In this document: positions 9,998-20,367 of the stretch, piece after piece
Layout of the letters: every line of letters starts with the position of its first letter
Position numbering within the stretch: position 1 is the stretch's first letter
Source: Bimuria novae-zelandiae CBS 107.79
Taxonomy: Eukaryota; Ascomycota; Dothideomycetes; Pleosporales; Didymosphaeriaceae
Assembly (NCBI GenBank): GCA_010015655.1
Contig: ML976662.1
Span: 20,255 to 84,254, forward strand
Reading direction: 5' to 3'
DNA length: 64,000 nucleotides
The notes under the pieces: generated by a model
Seen by the model: only the letters and a program-made list of their open reading frames with translations
Told to the model about the DNA's origin: nothing
Database searches by the model: none
Position numbers and translations under genes: made by a program

Positions 9998-11400
9998 GGC
10001 CGGCTGCGATTGGCTGCGCTGGCACGAGCGTCAACAACGACTACAGGGTCGTATAGTAGGTATATGCAGGCGCGAGGTCACTCATTCTATATATCAGGCA
10101 GAGCCTCCCCCCTCGGGAGAGACAAGACAGGCGGTTGCATCCATTTTACGGCTTCAAGACCTTGGGACTTGGCTTTCTACGAAAGATCCATGGCAAAGCT
10201 GGGCGCGTCACTTGGCAGCACTGGTCGATACCAATCACGGGTCGGCTCAGTCGGCGCGGTCTGCTTCCCAACGAGGACGTGCTGAGGCCGTCGAGACGGA
10301 AAGCACGGCATAAGCCCTCGTCGTGAGTTGGACGCTCGAACAGCGCTGCGTCGCTGCCGGTCCGCTCACTTGGCAGTGAAGCTGCTGTGATGCTGTTCGA
10401 GCGCCTTGGGGAAAACGCCAAGGACACTCAAAGCAGCTGATGCCAACTGCCCAGGCTCTCCGCCGACACCGTGGTACGCACAAAGTATTGGCCAATGGAT
10501 GTTTGTGCCATGACACTCTTCCAAACTGCCCGCTTCTTCACGCGTCTGAGCGACGCAAGGCGCCAGGCCGCAATGCAACGTACGAACAGTTGGGATTGTC
10601 TCGGCGCCGCAGCCTGAGTCCTCACCGAAACCGCGTCCCAAGACATCTCGGCGGGAAAGACATCACGTGGTGGCATTACCGGTCCCAAGAGTGGCTGAAA
10701 CGCTGTTGACGCGAACATGCGGTCTCCCGTTCCGCTCGCTCATTAATAAGATCAGACAGGCGCATTGTTGAGAGCCGTCTCCACACCGACCGATGATCTT
10801 CTGTCTTGCGGATCCTTGGGGTTCTCCGCCCATTCGAAAGTCGTTCTTGGCACATGTGCTGTCCTCCTTGACTCGTCGACCAGGCGGGCGGCTGTTGTGA
10901 GTGATGTTGAGTGGCGCTTCCATAATCGTGACCGACGGCAACCGCGGAGGTACTGCATTGCGTAGGCTTGAAATAGAGCGTGCTTGGGTCGTTGGCTGTG
11001 CTGCTGGTGATCGCAGGACGAGGTCCGCTTCGGGCTAGTAAACATGTAAGGAATGCGCCAATTCGGGCGTGGATGATTTCTTCAAACGTAGTTTTGGCGG
11101 GCTCCGGGGAAGGCGCGAACATGTGACGCATTAATGTTGTATTGCAACTTTTAACCTACGCACGCCATGCCCGTCGTTATCTTGTTAGCTAGGTAGTGCT
11201 TCAGTGGCCTGCCTCCTACTGCATCTCCCTGGACATTCATCACTCCCATTCATCCCTTTCCCGGGTTGCTCATCTCTAGTCTCTGCTCTGCAAAGTGCAG
11301 ATCGTAGAAGGCTTCAATGTCGTGTTGTTCTATTGGCTACCTGGGCTTCAGTCACATGTAGTTTGACGACTAGAAACACCAGAACCCGCTCCAACCAAGC
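9998..11400. other. Spacer of 1.4 kb, no supported gene
   Basis: It separates two minus-strand genes. Many overlapping short frames occur between 10135 and 11131 on both strands, none with a motif or an intron structure. A 12-bp inverted repeat (CGCTCGAACAGC at 10333-10344 and its complement at 10392-10403) could form a hairpin. The left part should contain the promoter of the His-tract membrane protein. Confidence 0.45.
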
Positions 11401-13385
11401 TTACCTCCTCTGTTCATCATTCGGCACCGACGGCAAAATCCCCTCCTTCTGAATTTCCGCTTGTAGTCCGGATGTCTCCGCATTCACTCTCATCGCGTCA
11501 GTCGTATCTCTAGTGATTGGCATCTCCAGCTTTCCTTTCACCTCATTGAGCTGAAACGCAAGGACCTTGCCCACGTCGCAGTAATAGTGAATATCGACTG
11601 CAATATCACGGGGTGGAGTGTCTTTGCTACTCGGAGCTTCTGCACTCTGCAGAGATTTGTTGTGAACGGGCCGAAATCTAATGCTGGGGGTGGCGATTAG
11701 GCATTGGAAAACCTGGAAGGGTCAGCAACGGTGCTGGCTCAAGAGCTCGAGTACATCTGACTATTGGATGCACTCTACTCAAGTGTCTGGAAAGTCCGGC
11801 GTGTAGAACGTACCTCATTGACAGACATGGGGACGGTATGGGCTTGCGTAATTGGCGGCCAGTATCCATGCGATTTCAGATATCGGACCAACTCGCCGTG
11901 GTTTGTGTGAGTGCACATGGTGCGCTCATTTTTCAGCACCGCTTGGATTTCCTCGTGGGGTGACAGCGGCAACTTCGCCTGGCATGTATCCTCGTTCTCC
12001 ATGGCTTCCACATAGATATATACGACATTAAAAAAGGCTGCGAGCGCCTGGATACGTCTTCTCCGAATTTCCACTACCTCCGTGTCAGTCATCCGTCCTA
12101 CCAAGTAGATATCCCATGCATATATACCGAGGGCTTCTTCAGGGATGTGGTCTGCCAGCTTCTCGTGCCTCCCAGGCACCAACAAATCCCCTTCCTTGTC
12201 CGCGCGACAGTTCATCATCAGGTGGCTCGCCAGTGTGATATAATGACGCTCCAACCCGAACTGGTACGCGATGTTGAGCCACTGCTCGCGCCCCGGGACC
12301 AGCAACTTGCTCTGGTGCGGCACGATCCACCTCCGGATAAACGGCGATACCTGAAGATTCATATCGTATTTCTCGCAGAGCGACGTCATGGCGAGAAGCT
12401 GCCTGAAAGAAAGTTGTTTTGGAACCTTACCCATGTGCCAGGGGTGCGACAGCCACATGAGCACCAACATCATGTTTGCATCGTCGTTGGGAAGGTGGAG
12501 TATGCGTCTGCGCGAAAATAAGCCCTCGCGCTCGCTCCTAGCGACTGCCGCTGCCCATCGAGAACCAAAGTTTCCGATATTGTCAGACTGCACGATGAGT
12601 CTTCGTACGCGTCTGTAGAGTGATTTTCCGCCGACCTGAAGAATGAGGTTGCCTTTCGGATGCACTTCGATCTCCTCGCGAGGGTCAAGCTCAGCAGCCG
12701 GAATGTCGTCTCGGTCTATTGTCATTTGTCTCGTGATAGTGGTAGGGTCCTTGTTGTTGGAACCGTCTAGGACCGCTACTGTTGACACACAAGTCGGAGA
12801 CAGTGGTAACGATGCATCTATTGACTTATCTGAGAAAAAAAAATGTTAGCAGAAATACATCAATACCATTCAGGCGCATTCGTAGACACCCCGTATACTG
12901 TGCGCAAACAGATTGCCTAGTGCAGCCTAGTTGTCCTCAGTTGCCCATTCAATGTTTGGGAAAATGTCTTGCGAGGGTGTCCTCGACGGTCCTTCTGGTC
13001 TGAAAATGCATGGCGTAGCAGCTGCAGGCGCAATCTACATCTGCATCTAGAATAGAGAACTACCACACGCAAACGAACATTATATGTACTTACCACTTTC
13101 AAACGACACTATCGATGATGACTGTGAAACTTCTCGAACTTCAACAATAGCCTGTTCCTGCTCAGCTTGTTGTGCTGGCGCTTGAACGGGAAGTTCGTGT
13201 GCTTCCTGCGGTTTCAGATGCGGTCTATAAACTCGATGTGGAGGCGCGTGTGCTGGTGCGTGGTTATGTGCTTGCATCTGTACTTGCGCAGGTCGCTTGG
13301 GCGCGCCGGTGAGGGTAGTGGGCAGCTGTGAAGCTCTAGGTTGGGGACAATGAGCAAAGATTTCGCGGTGATGCAAAGGAGGCAT
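11401..13385 (-). CDS. BTB/POZ-like fungal protein
   Basis: Three exons (13094-13385, 11814-12778, 11401-11712) give 522 aa. The first intron is long (12779-13093, 315 nt) but joins the frames exactly (phase 1). Without it the main open frame would begin at a GTG. Exon 1 is Pro/Gln/His-rich and disordered. Residues about 138-235 resemble the fungal BTB fold: GNLILQVGGKSLYRRVRRL, then FGSRWAAAVARSE and IHLPNDDANMMLVLMWL-type elements, followed by a helical region (LLAMTSLCEKYDMNL, WLNIAYQFGLERHYITLASH). The C-terminal exon is charged and ends PSVPNDEQRR. Fungal BTB-like proteins of this type are abundant and mostly uncharacterised; some are ubiquitin-ligase adaptors. The domain call rests on pattern, not on a search. 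The last intron is 11713-11813. Confidence 0.7.
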
Positions 13386-14103
13386 TTTGTACTCAGCCTA
13401 GCAGGAAAAGAGAATACCCCAAAAGGCGAGCGTGCGAGCAGGGCCGTCTGCAGTAGAAATGGGAGAGGATATAAAGGCTGTCGGTATAGGAAGCGAACTG
13501 CATCGAAAGTCGGCTGCCTAACCATGGGCCGGGGGACGCTCAATAATTGCATAGGTGGCCTTGGGAAGTAGAAGGGTGCTGAGACCCGGGTCGGACTGTA
13601 TTCGCCAGCGGCCCAGTCAACAAAAGTTGAAAGATCCACGGCGGTTCGTCAACCATGGCATCCTCCCTCCACAGACGAACACGCTACCGCTCACCGTCAT
13701 GTCAAGTTTCACCCTCTCGCAAGTCGTGTGTTTGCGAACGTAAATTGTTGAACCTTTCGATTGGTTCAGCTATAAGAGTGAAGCATGAAAAAGCATGGTA
13801 AGGCTATGCGCCAGACCGTGGAAAGGTGACTGAACAGCTGTCGAAAGAAAATATTACAATTCTGTCCGTTACGTAACCAGAACGCCTCAAGCTATGCAAA
13901 GACCCAGGGGTATCCGAAAATCGCCCAATGCTGCTCATAAATCGTGTCGTCGTATGCGTATACCGTTGAAGACCGAATAAGGCCGAAACTCGACTGATCA
14001 ACTTGGCCTAAGCCTTCAAATCGCGCCCATCGTTATGCTCTGGAAACCCAAACGCAACAACGAATATGCAAAACCACCGCCGCAGAGACCTGTTGGTCCT
14101 CAC
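13386..14103. other. Spacer, no supported gene
   Basis: This 718-bp stretch lies upstream of the BTB-like gene and downstream of the coiled-coil gene. Only short frames are present (for example minus 13804-14001), without recognisable features. Confidence 0.45.
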
Positions 14104-15120
14104 TCACCATTCGTGGAGCATCTCCCCCATGGTATCCAAAGCTTCGCCAATGGCCGACCAAAAGCTTATTTTTTGGGATGGTATCTTCTCGATGATTTCC
14201 TCTGTCTCACTGGAGCGCTCGTCCTGCTTCGGCTGGGACGACTTGTTCTTAAGCTCTCGTCGCAGATCACTGATGATGTCTAGCTGGATCGAGTTCAGCT
14301 GCTTCACTTCGTCCATGCGCATCGCCAAGTCTTGTACATGGGTCTTGACACTCTCAATATACCTTCCCACTTCTAGGACATAGCCTTGGCTCATGGCGAG
14401 ATCATGTGCATCGAGGTGATGGCTTGTAGTCTCTTCACTTACGATACCTAGTCCAGTAGCATCTGCAGGGCCTTCAACTTCGGAGAACAGATGATCATCG
14501 GTCTGTCTAGACTGAGCGTCAGGTGCGGACAGGAAGCGCGCCATCTCTTCGAATTTGGACACGAGATACTCCATCTGCTCGTCGGTGGGTTCGCGTGTCT
14601 GGATCAAGTTCTCTAGTTGCATCGCGCACGACAACAACGCATCTTGCATCGGAGAAGAGCACAAGTTGCGTGTATTCCAGGGCATCGAGGGCAGGAGGGG
14701 AGAGAGCGGGCGGATGCCATGCGACTTGGTCGAGCGAATCGAATCGGGCGTGTAAGGATAGTGCGGGATGCTTTCCTTGGGCAGTAGACCAGAACTCCAG
14801 GGGGTCCTGACGGGCGTCATTGGGGCTTGCGGATATGACTCGACGCCGTGTTCGAATGCGCTCTCATTGTGAACAGGTCTGAAGACGGCATTGGCGTATG
14901 CGGGTTCCGTGACGCTGGAAGCCAGCTTGGGACGGCGGGTCGCTTCGGCGGGCTCAGATGGCAAAGAGCCTCTGTCACGGTCAGTGGACGATGTCGAGCT
15001 GCGCGCATGGCTGTGGCCGTCCGAGAAGCAGTCCGAGTCGAAATCGGGCGGTGTGAGCGGGCGACCGGGCAGCGTGGAGGTGCTCTGGGCGCGCATGTCG
15101 CCTGCGGGGACGGTCGTCAT
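14104..15120 (-). CDS. Hypothetical protein with C-terminal coiled coil
   Basis: Single exon, 338 aa, ATG at 15118-15120. The first ~130 residues are Ser/Pro/Thr-rich and look disordered (repeated SP and TP sites such as RPLTPPDFDSD and APMTPVRTPWSS). The second half is helical with heptad-like spacing: LLSCAMQLENLIQTRE, EYLVSKFEEMARFL, YIESVKTHVQDLAMRMDEVK, LDIISDLRRELKNK. It ends FWSAIGEALDTMGEMLHEW. No family recognised. It is divergent from trpE across a 341-bp spacer, but nothing links the functions. Confidence 0.7.
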   Translation of the reverse strand: MTTVPAGDMRAQSTSTLPGRPLTPPDFDSDCFSDGHSHARSSTSSTDRDRGSLPSEPAEATRRPKLASSVTEPAYANAVFRPVHNESAFEHGVESYPQAPMTPVRTPWSSGLLPKESIPHYPYTPDSIRSTKSHGIRPLSPLLPSMPWNTRNLCSSPMQDALLSCAMQLENLIQTREPTDEQMEYLVSKFEEMARFLSAPDAQSRQTDDHLFSEVEGPADATGLGIVSEETTSHHLDAHDLAMSQGYVLEVGRYIESVKTHVQDLAMRMDEVKQLNSIQLDIISDLRRELKNKSSQPKQDERSSETEEIIEKIPSQKISFWSAIGEALDTMGEMLHEW

Positions 15121-15461
15121 TGCGACGCGCAGAGCGATGTGAACCTAAAGCGACAGCTTACGACGGCATCGCCATGTTCGCGGCGGCAGGGTGGGTAGGC
15201 TGAAGGTGGGCAGGCGGGGACTGGTCAGGTGCGTGATGCACTCCCGGGCAATATGGGTGGTTGGGTAGGCGGTAGCTGTGGCGCCGGACCCCGCAATCGC
15301 TCTTTCATTCACCGCCTGCGGACCAATTGGTGTGGTTTCTGCTCCATAGATTTTGGCTTCACCAAGAATTTCTCTCCTCTTGCTGCATCTTCGTCCCGCT
15401 CTACAACCTTGCGCCAATACAAGCCCACAACACGTGACTGCGCAGCAGGGTAGGACTCAGC
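15121..15461. promoter_or_regulatory. Divergent promoter region (coiled-coil protein / trpE)
   Basis: A 341-bp intergenic region feeding two divergent genes. A CACGTG box occurs near 15431-15436, shortly before the trpE start. I see no exact TGASTCA (Gcn4/CPC1-type) site here, though one occurs in trpE intron 2. Confidence 0.5.
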
Positions 15462-17589
15462 ATGGCACAGGTGCGCCGTTCCCGCAGCCATCGATGTTGA
15501 GGAGGGGTCCAGCCTCCAGACTCCAGACTGACGCATGACCTGGCTAGTTCGCCGTACAGCCGTCGCTCGACACAGTGCGCGAAGTCCTCGCGGCTGCCAT
15601 CAAGTCGCCCAACCCGCCCAACCTCGTTCCCGTATTCTCCTCGGTATCCGCCGAGTTCCTCACGCCGGGCCTGATATATCTGAAGATCGCGGAGCAGTGA
15701 GTCTCTGACTCATCCCAGGCGCACAAAGGAAACCGCGCTGATAATTTCCAGGGTGAAGTCCAAATTATCCTTCTTATTCGAGAGCGCGGCAACAACCGAG
15801 ACAATCGGGAGATACAGCTTCGTCGGCGCAGGTCAGTCTCGAGCCCCTGCAGGACGAGATGGTCGCAGGAGGCTAATGGTCTGCCAGACCCCCGCAAAGT
15901 CCTCAAGACAGGCAAAGGCCATGGGCCGGAAGCTGACCCGCTCCCCTTGCTGGAGAAGGAGCTCGCGAGGAGTAGAGTTGCAACTGTGCCATCCATACAA
16001 TTACCTCCGATGACTGGCGGCGCCGTCGGCTATGTTGGTTACGACTGCGTGCAATATTTCGAGCCGAAGACGAAGCGCGACGATATGAAGGATGTTCTGG
16101 GCGTACCCGAGAGTCTGTTCATGATGTTCGATACCGTGGTAGCGCTGGATCACTTTGCGCAGGTGGTCAAGATCATTACCTATGTCAAGGTGCCCGAGAA
16201 TCTCGACCTTCTAGAAAAAGCCTACGAAGAAGCAAAAGAGACACTGAGATATTACACAGCGCTGTTGAAGAAGAAGGGCATACCCGAGCCAGAGCAGCAG
16301 CCGATAGAGCAGGGGCTGGAGTACAAGTCGAACATTGGCCAAAAAGGATACGAAGGCCACGTCAAGAAACTGAAAGAACACATTAACGTGGGTGACATCA
16401 TTCAGGCCGTTCCCTCACAACGATTTGCCCGACCAACCTCATTACATCCGTTCAATGTCTACCGGCATCTGCGCAACGTGAACCCGTCGCCATATCTCTT
16501 CTACATAGACTGCGAAGATTTCCAGATTGTAGGCGCCAGTCCGGAATTGCTGGTCAAGGAAGAACTGGGCAGGATCATCACGCATCCCATTGCAGGCACC
16601 GTCAAACGAGGCAAAACCCTGCAAGAAGATGCAGCTCTAGCAGAGGAGTTGTCAAACTCCATCAAGGATCGGGCCGAGCATGTACGTTCTACAGGTACTG
16701 TTAAGGCGGGGTCCAGAGCTTACTCGACGTGTCAGGTTATGTTGGTCGATTTGGCCCGGAATGACGTAAATCGCGTCTGCGACCCGCTCACCACACGTGT
16801 CGACAAACTAATGGTGGTCCAAAAGGTATGAAGCATCAGTAGTCGTCGTTCGGCCCAGGTCCTGATTCGCGATAGTTTTCCCATGTACAGCATCTGGTCT
16901 CCGAGGTCTCGGGGGTGTTGCGACCTGGCAAGACGCGCTTCGACGCGTTTCGCTCCATTTTCCCCGCGGGTACGTCATTTTGCATGAAATGCAGGAACTC
17001 GGCTAATATCGACAAGGCACCGTGAGCGGGGCACCAAAAGTTCGCGCAATGGAGCTGATCGCTGAGCTCGAACGAGAGAAGCGCGGTGTTTATGCAGGAG
17101 CCGTGGGCTACTTTGGCTACGGGAGTGTCGACGGCGACACAGAGATTGAAGGAGCTATGGATGTGAGTGTTTAGCTAGACGTGTGCGTTTAGAGTGCTGA
17201 CAAGATCGGCATAGACGTGCATTGCGCTCCGAACAATGCTTGTCAAAGATGGAATCGCTTATCTCCAAGCCGGGGTGAGTTCCCTGAAAAAGTTGGTTTG
17301 CAGGAGATGAACTAACCAGCCACGCCAGGGCGGGATCGTGTTCGACTCAGATCCATACGATGAGTGGATGGAGACGATCAACAAGCTAGGTGCGCATCGT
17401 CCCAGCCTCATTAAACTTGATTGTTTTGGCCTGGCGCTGTTTACTGACTAGCAAATGGCAGGCGCGAACATGCAATGCATCACCACAGCCGAGCAAAAGC
17501 ACCTCGACGAACAAGCAGACACAGAGGCGGAGGCTGCTGCATCCCGTGTGCCCGCAGCTGCAAATGCACATATTTCCCTTGTAGCGTAG
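15462..17589 (+). CDS. trpE: Anthranilate synthase component I
   Basis: Ten exons give 531 aa: 15462-15470, 15548-15696, 15752-15831, 15888-16681, 16736-16825, 16891-16969, 17017-17162, 17215-17274, 17329-17389, 17462-17589. The first coding exon is only 9 nt (Met-Ala-Gln) and is needed because a TAG directly precedes the conserved [13 protein letters not shown]. Chorismate-binding family signatures: [20 protein letters not shown] (feedback-site region, about 60-80), [31 protein letters not shown] motif, [53 protein letters not shown]. The enzyme makes anthranilate from chorismate and glutamine-derived ammonia, the first step of tryptophan synthesis, in the cytosol with the TrpC-type partner. 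Intron 16682-16735 is 54 nt and stop-free, so its retention would insert 18 residues inside [13 protein letters not shown]. Confidence 0.93.
15706..15712. promoter_or_regulatory. TGACTCA motif (Gcn4/CPC1-type) inside trpE intron 2
   Basis: An exact TGACTCA heptamer, the consensus of the amino-acid-starvation bZIP regulator in fungi, lies in intron 2 about 245 bp after the start codon. A 7-mer occurs by chance in a region this size often enough that this is only suggestive. Confidence 0.2.
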
Positions 17590-18377
17590 TCGTTGTGCCA
17601 TGCGTGCACTGTGGCACATGTCACATGCGTGGTGGATGCGATGCGGGTGGCTGGGTGACAAGACTGCGATCGAATAATCTTGGAACAAGAGCAATGTCGC
17701 TTCTATTCGCTGAGAAGCAGTATTAGCCGAACCGTGGCACACTCGTGCGCGAGCGCAAGAATCGCTTCCAGGAAATGTAGGTAGGCGGTGAGGTTGAAAG
17801 CAAACTAGACGTCATAGGCATCGCCGGTGCTGCTCTATCCACGGATACAAACGCCTATATGTGAGAATTGAATTGTACACGACGAGCATGACATGCTACT
17901 ATGACTGTGTGGGACGTAAATGCCCAGATACGCAACGGTTGCCATGGAACACAGGTAAATCACCTTCCATCATCGAGGATAGCGAGAGACTAGGTAGCGA
18001 GAGGGGCTGGAATCTGGGGTTCTCGATCGTGAGCCAATGGACCAATGAACAACGTCGTAGTTGCCGATCGTGCCTTTTATTGTGGAGCTCGACCCTTCCG
18101 CAAGCGTCTTACAAGCGTACAGTTGACTTCATCGATGGAAACTTGGAAACAGCCTCTCACCTGCCAGCCCCTTCCCAGAGCGACCAGTGAAAATAAATAA
18201 GATACCTTCCGCTGCCTCTGTTCCATTCCTCATCATCAGCATCCTCATTAGCCACCACACCCCTCAACGCTAGCAGCTCCTCAGCTCGAAGCTTAACGCC
18301 GCTCCTCTACCTGCATCATCCTATTAACTACTACTTCAACATCTTCCTGCTACCACTACCAACCACTCTTTGACAAG
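17590..18377. other. Spacer between trpE and the CFEM gene
   Basis: No supported gene in 788 bp. The last ~180 bp are pyrimidine-rich (CTCATC, CTACCACTACC) just before the CFEM start codon, as is common in strongly expressed fungal promoters and 5' leaders. Confidence 0.5.
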
Positions 18378-19385
18378 ATGAAGTCCTTCGCTCTCCTCGT
18401 CGTTGCTGGCGTCGCCCTCGCTCAGGATGTGCACAGCCTGCCACCCTGCGGTGTAAGTTTACTGGTCGCCATCTTCCACCGTACCCACGTGCTAATGAAT
18501 AACAGCAAATCTGTATCAACAACCTCCTAGGTCTATCGCCCACATTCGGCTGCCCGACAGCGGAAGCGTCATGCCTGTGCTCCGAGCCCAACTTCGGCTA
18601 TGGCGTTCGCGACTGCTCCAACGAGGCCTGCGGCAACGCGGACCTTGCTAACCAGGTTATCTCCTATGGACTTGCCTACTGCGCTCGTATGTTTATTCCT
18701 TGCATGGTTCCCGTGCCGTTCTGACCATCTCCTAGGTGTTCTGCCCTCTGCGGGAAGCTCAGCAGCCTCCGCAGCCGCTACAGGCGCTTTCGGTATCCTG
18801 TCCTCCGCCGCTGAGTCGCCAGCCGCTGTCCTCAGCAGCCTTGAAGCATCTGCCACCGACTCTGCTGGTAGCGTCATCGCCTCGGCCACCGACTCGGCTG
18901 GAAGTGTCATCGCTTCGGCCACTGACTCTGCTGGCAACGCTGTGAGCTCGGCTACCGATTCTGCTGGAAGTGCCGTCTCCAGCGTCGCAAGCACTCTCGC
19001 CACCATCACAAGCTCCATCGCCTCTGAGGCTTCCAGCGCTGTTTCCTCCATTGAGTCTAGCCTTGCCTCTGTCACCAAGTCGCTTGCTTCTGAGCTTTCT
19101 TCCGCTGTGTAAGTTGATTCAACTATGCAAACACACGACTGGTCTAACGTATCTTGCAGTTCCTCCGCCGCCTCAGATGCCTCCAGCGCTGCTTCCGATG
19201 CCACAGGTGCTGCTGGCTCCGCTGTCTCGTCGGCCACCCATGCGGCTGGTTCCACTGCCTCGTCTGCTACCGAAGCTGCCGGCTCGGCGGCCTCGTCGGC
19301 CACCGCTGCGCCTGGCGCAGCTCCCAAGATGACTGGTCTGCCCGTGGCCGGTGCCGCAGGTCTCGCTGCCTGGTTGTTGCTATAG
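18378..19385 (+). CDS. CFEM-domain GPI-anchored cell-surface protein
   Basis: Four exons (18378-18452, 18506-18686, 18736-19108, 19160-19385) give 284 aa. Order: signal peptide (MKSFALLVVAGVALAQ), CFEM domain with exactly eight Cys (LPPCGQICINNLLG, FGCPTAEASCLCSEP, VRDCSNEACG, GLAYC), then a long Ala/Ser-rich stalk and a hydrophobic tail (PVAGAAGLAAWLLL) typical of GPI attachment. The stalk holds tandem SATDSAG-type units about 11 residues apart (four near 18850-18975), then SSATxAAGS repeats. CFEM proteins sit in the wall or membrane; some bind heme or act in host interaction, but this sequence does not say which. The CFEM aspartate that binds heme iron in Candida proteins cannot be confirmed by eye. 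The opposite strand is open for 279 codons because of the biased Ala/Ser codons; I regard that as a shadow. Confidence 0.9.
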
Positions 19386-20367
19386 TTACCCAGAGAACCG
19401 CATGCCAAAACTATTAATGACTAATATTTGAGCTACGAGGATAATGGCAGGAGCCTTGGATGTGTTGGTAATGGTTGGGTCGGTTTCGGATTGTTTACAC
19501 TCCTCGTGAGCCTGCTCCGGACCTCGACGACTTTCTTTTCTCTGTTCGCACTTGAAGTTCTTACGGCAGTACGACAGTTATGACCTTGACGCCGCGGAGG
19601 GCAATGACATGGCTTTTTCTGTATGCGCTACGTTGCAGCGCTATGATACCCTAGCGCGGGAATATGCGAGACGTCCTGAGGAGATGGTAATAAAAGAACA
19701 CAGTAATACCTTCACTTGGAATCTGCCTCTGACTGCTGTGACTCTTGAGTTTCCGATGCTTCTAGCACAAAGAGTTGTTGTGCGAAGTTAGCTGTACGAC
19801 TTGTGTTACGACTGCACGAGTCTGCATGCTACATTGCACTGCCCACGGTGGTTTGTTCCCTGTTTCGCAACCTGAGATGCACGTAAATGCATTTACGAAA
19901 GCACGACTCTGAACCTGTTTCAACAAGAAATGTAACAACATCGTCGGAACACTGATGCATGCGCAAGGGGTTGAAGAGGCGAGACTAGTATCACATTGTG
20001 CCCATTAGCTCCCCTGAGCACGAAAATTGCCTCTGTTCCCATTCTCTTGGGTGTGGTTGGGAATGTTCCCGCTTTTTCGGTTCCACCAGCACGTTCGACC
20101 CATCCGGTCACCGCACGTGCGCCTAGGCACCCGTGCAATGATACTTGATGATTCGACGAGGTTCTGGTGTTGAGGTGTAGCGCGGAAGGGGCACCTTCCA
20201 AAGCACCACGAGAGGGAGGAGCGCACCAGTCAATGGCGCTTCCGCAAAGGGAGCCGCAAACATATCCGGGACCTCACCTTGTTCCTTACCCATCCATACC
20301 CGTTAGAATTACCCAAACTTCGCTTTGCACAGCCACTTCACGCAACAGAGTCGCAATCCTCGCCAGC
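19386..20367. other. Spacer, no supported gene
   Basis: Nearly 1 kb between the CFEM gene and the repeat-containing gene. An 79-codon frame at 19552-19791 has no recognisable feature. The right part may be 5' leader, and the open frame of the next gene extends back to about 20167 with an alternative in-frame ATG at 20233. Confidence 0.45.

Noticed and set aside
18569..19408. 279-codon open frame antisense to the CFEM gene
   Set aside because: It is made of Ala/Glu/Ser repeats that mirror the CFEM stalk codons, spans the introns of the sense gene and has no domain.
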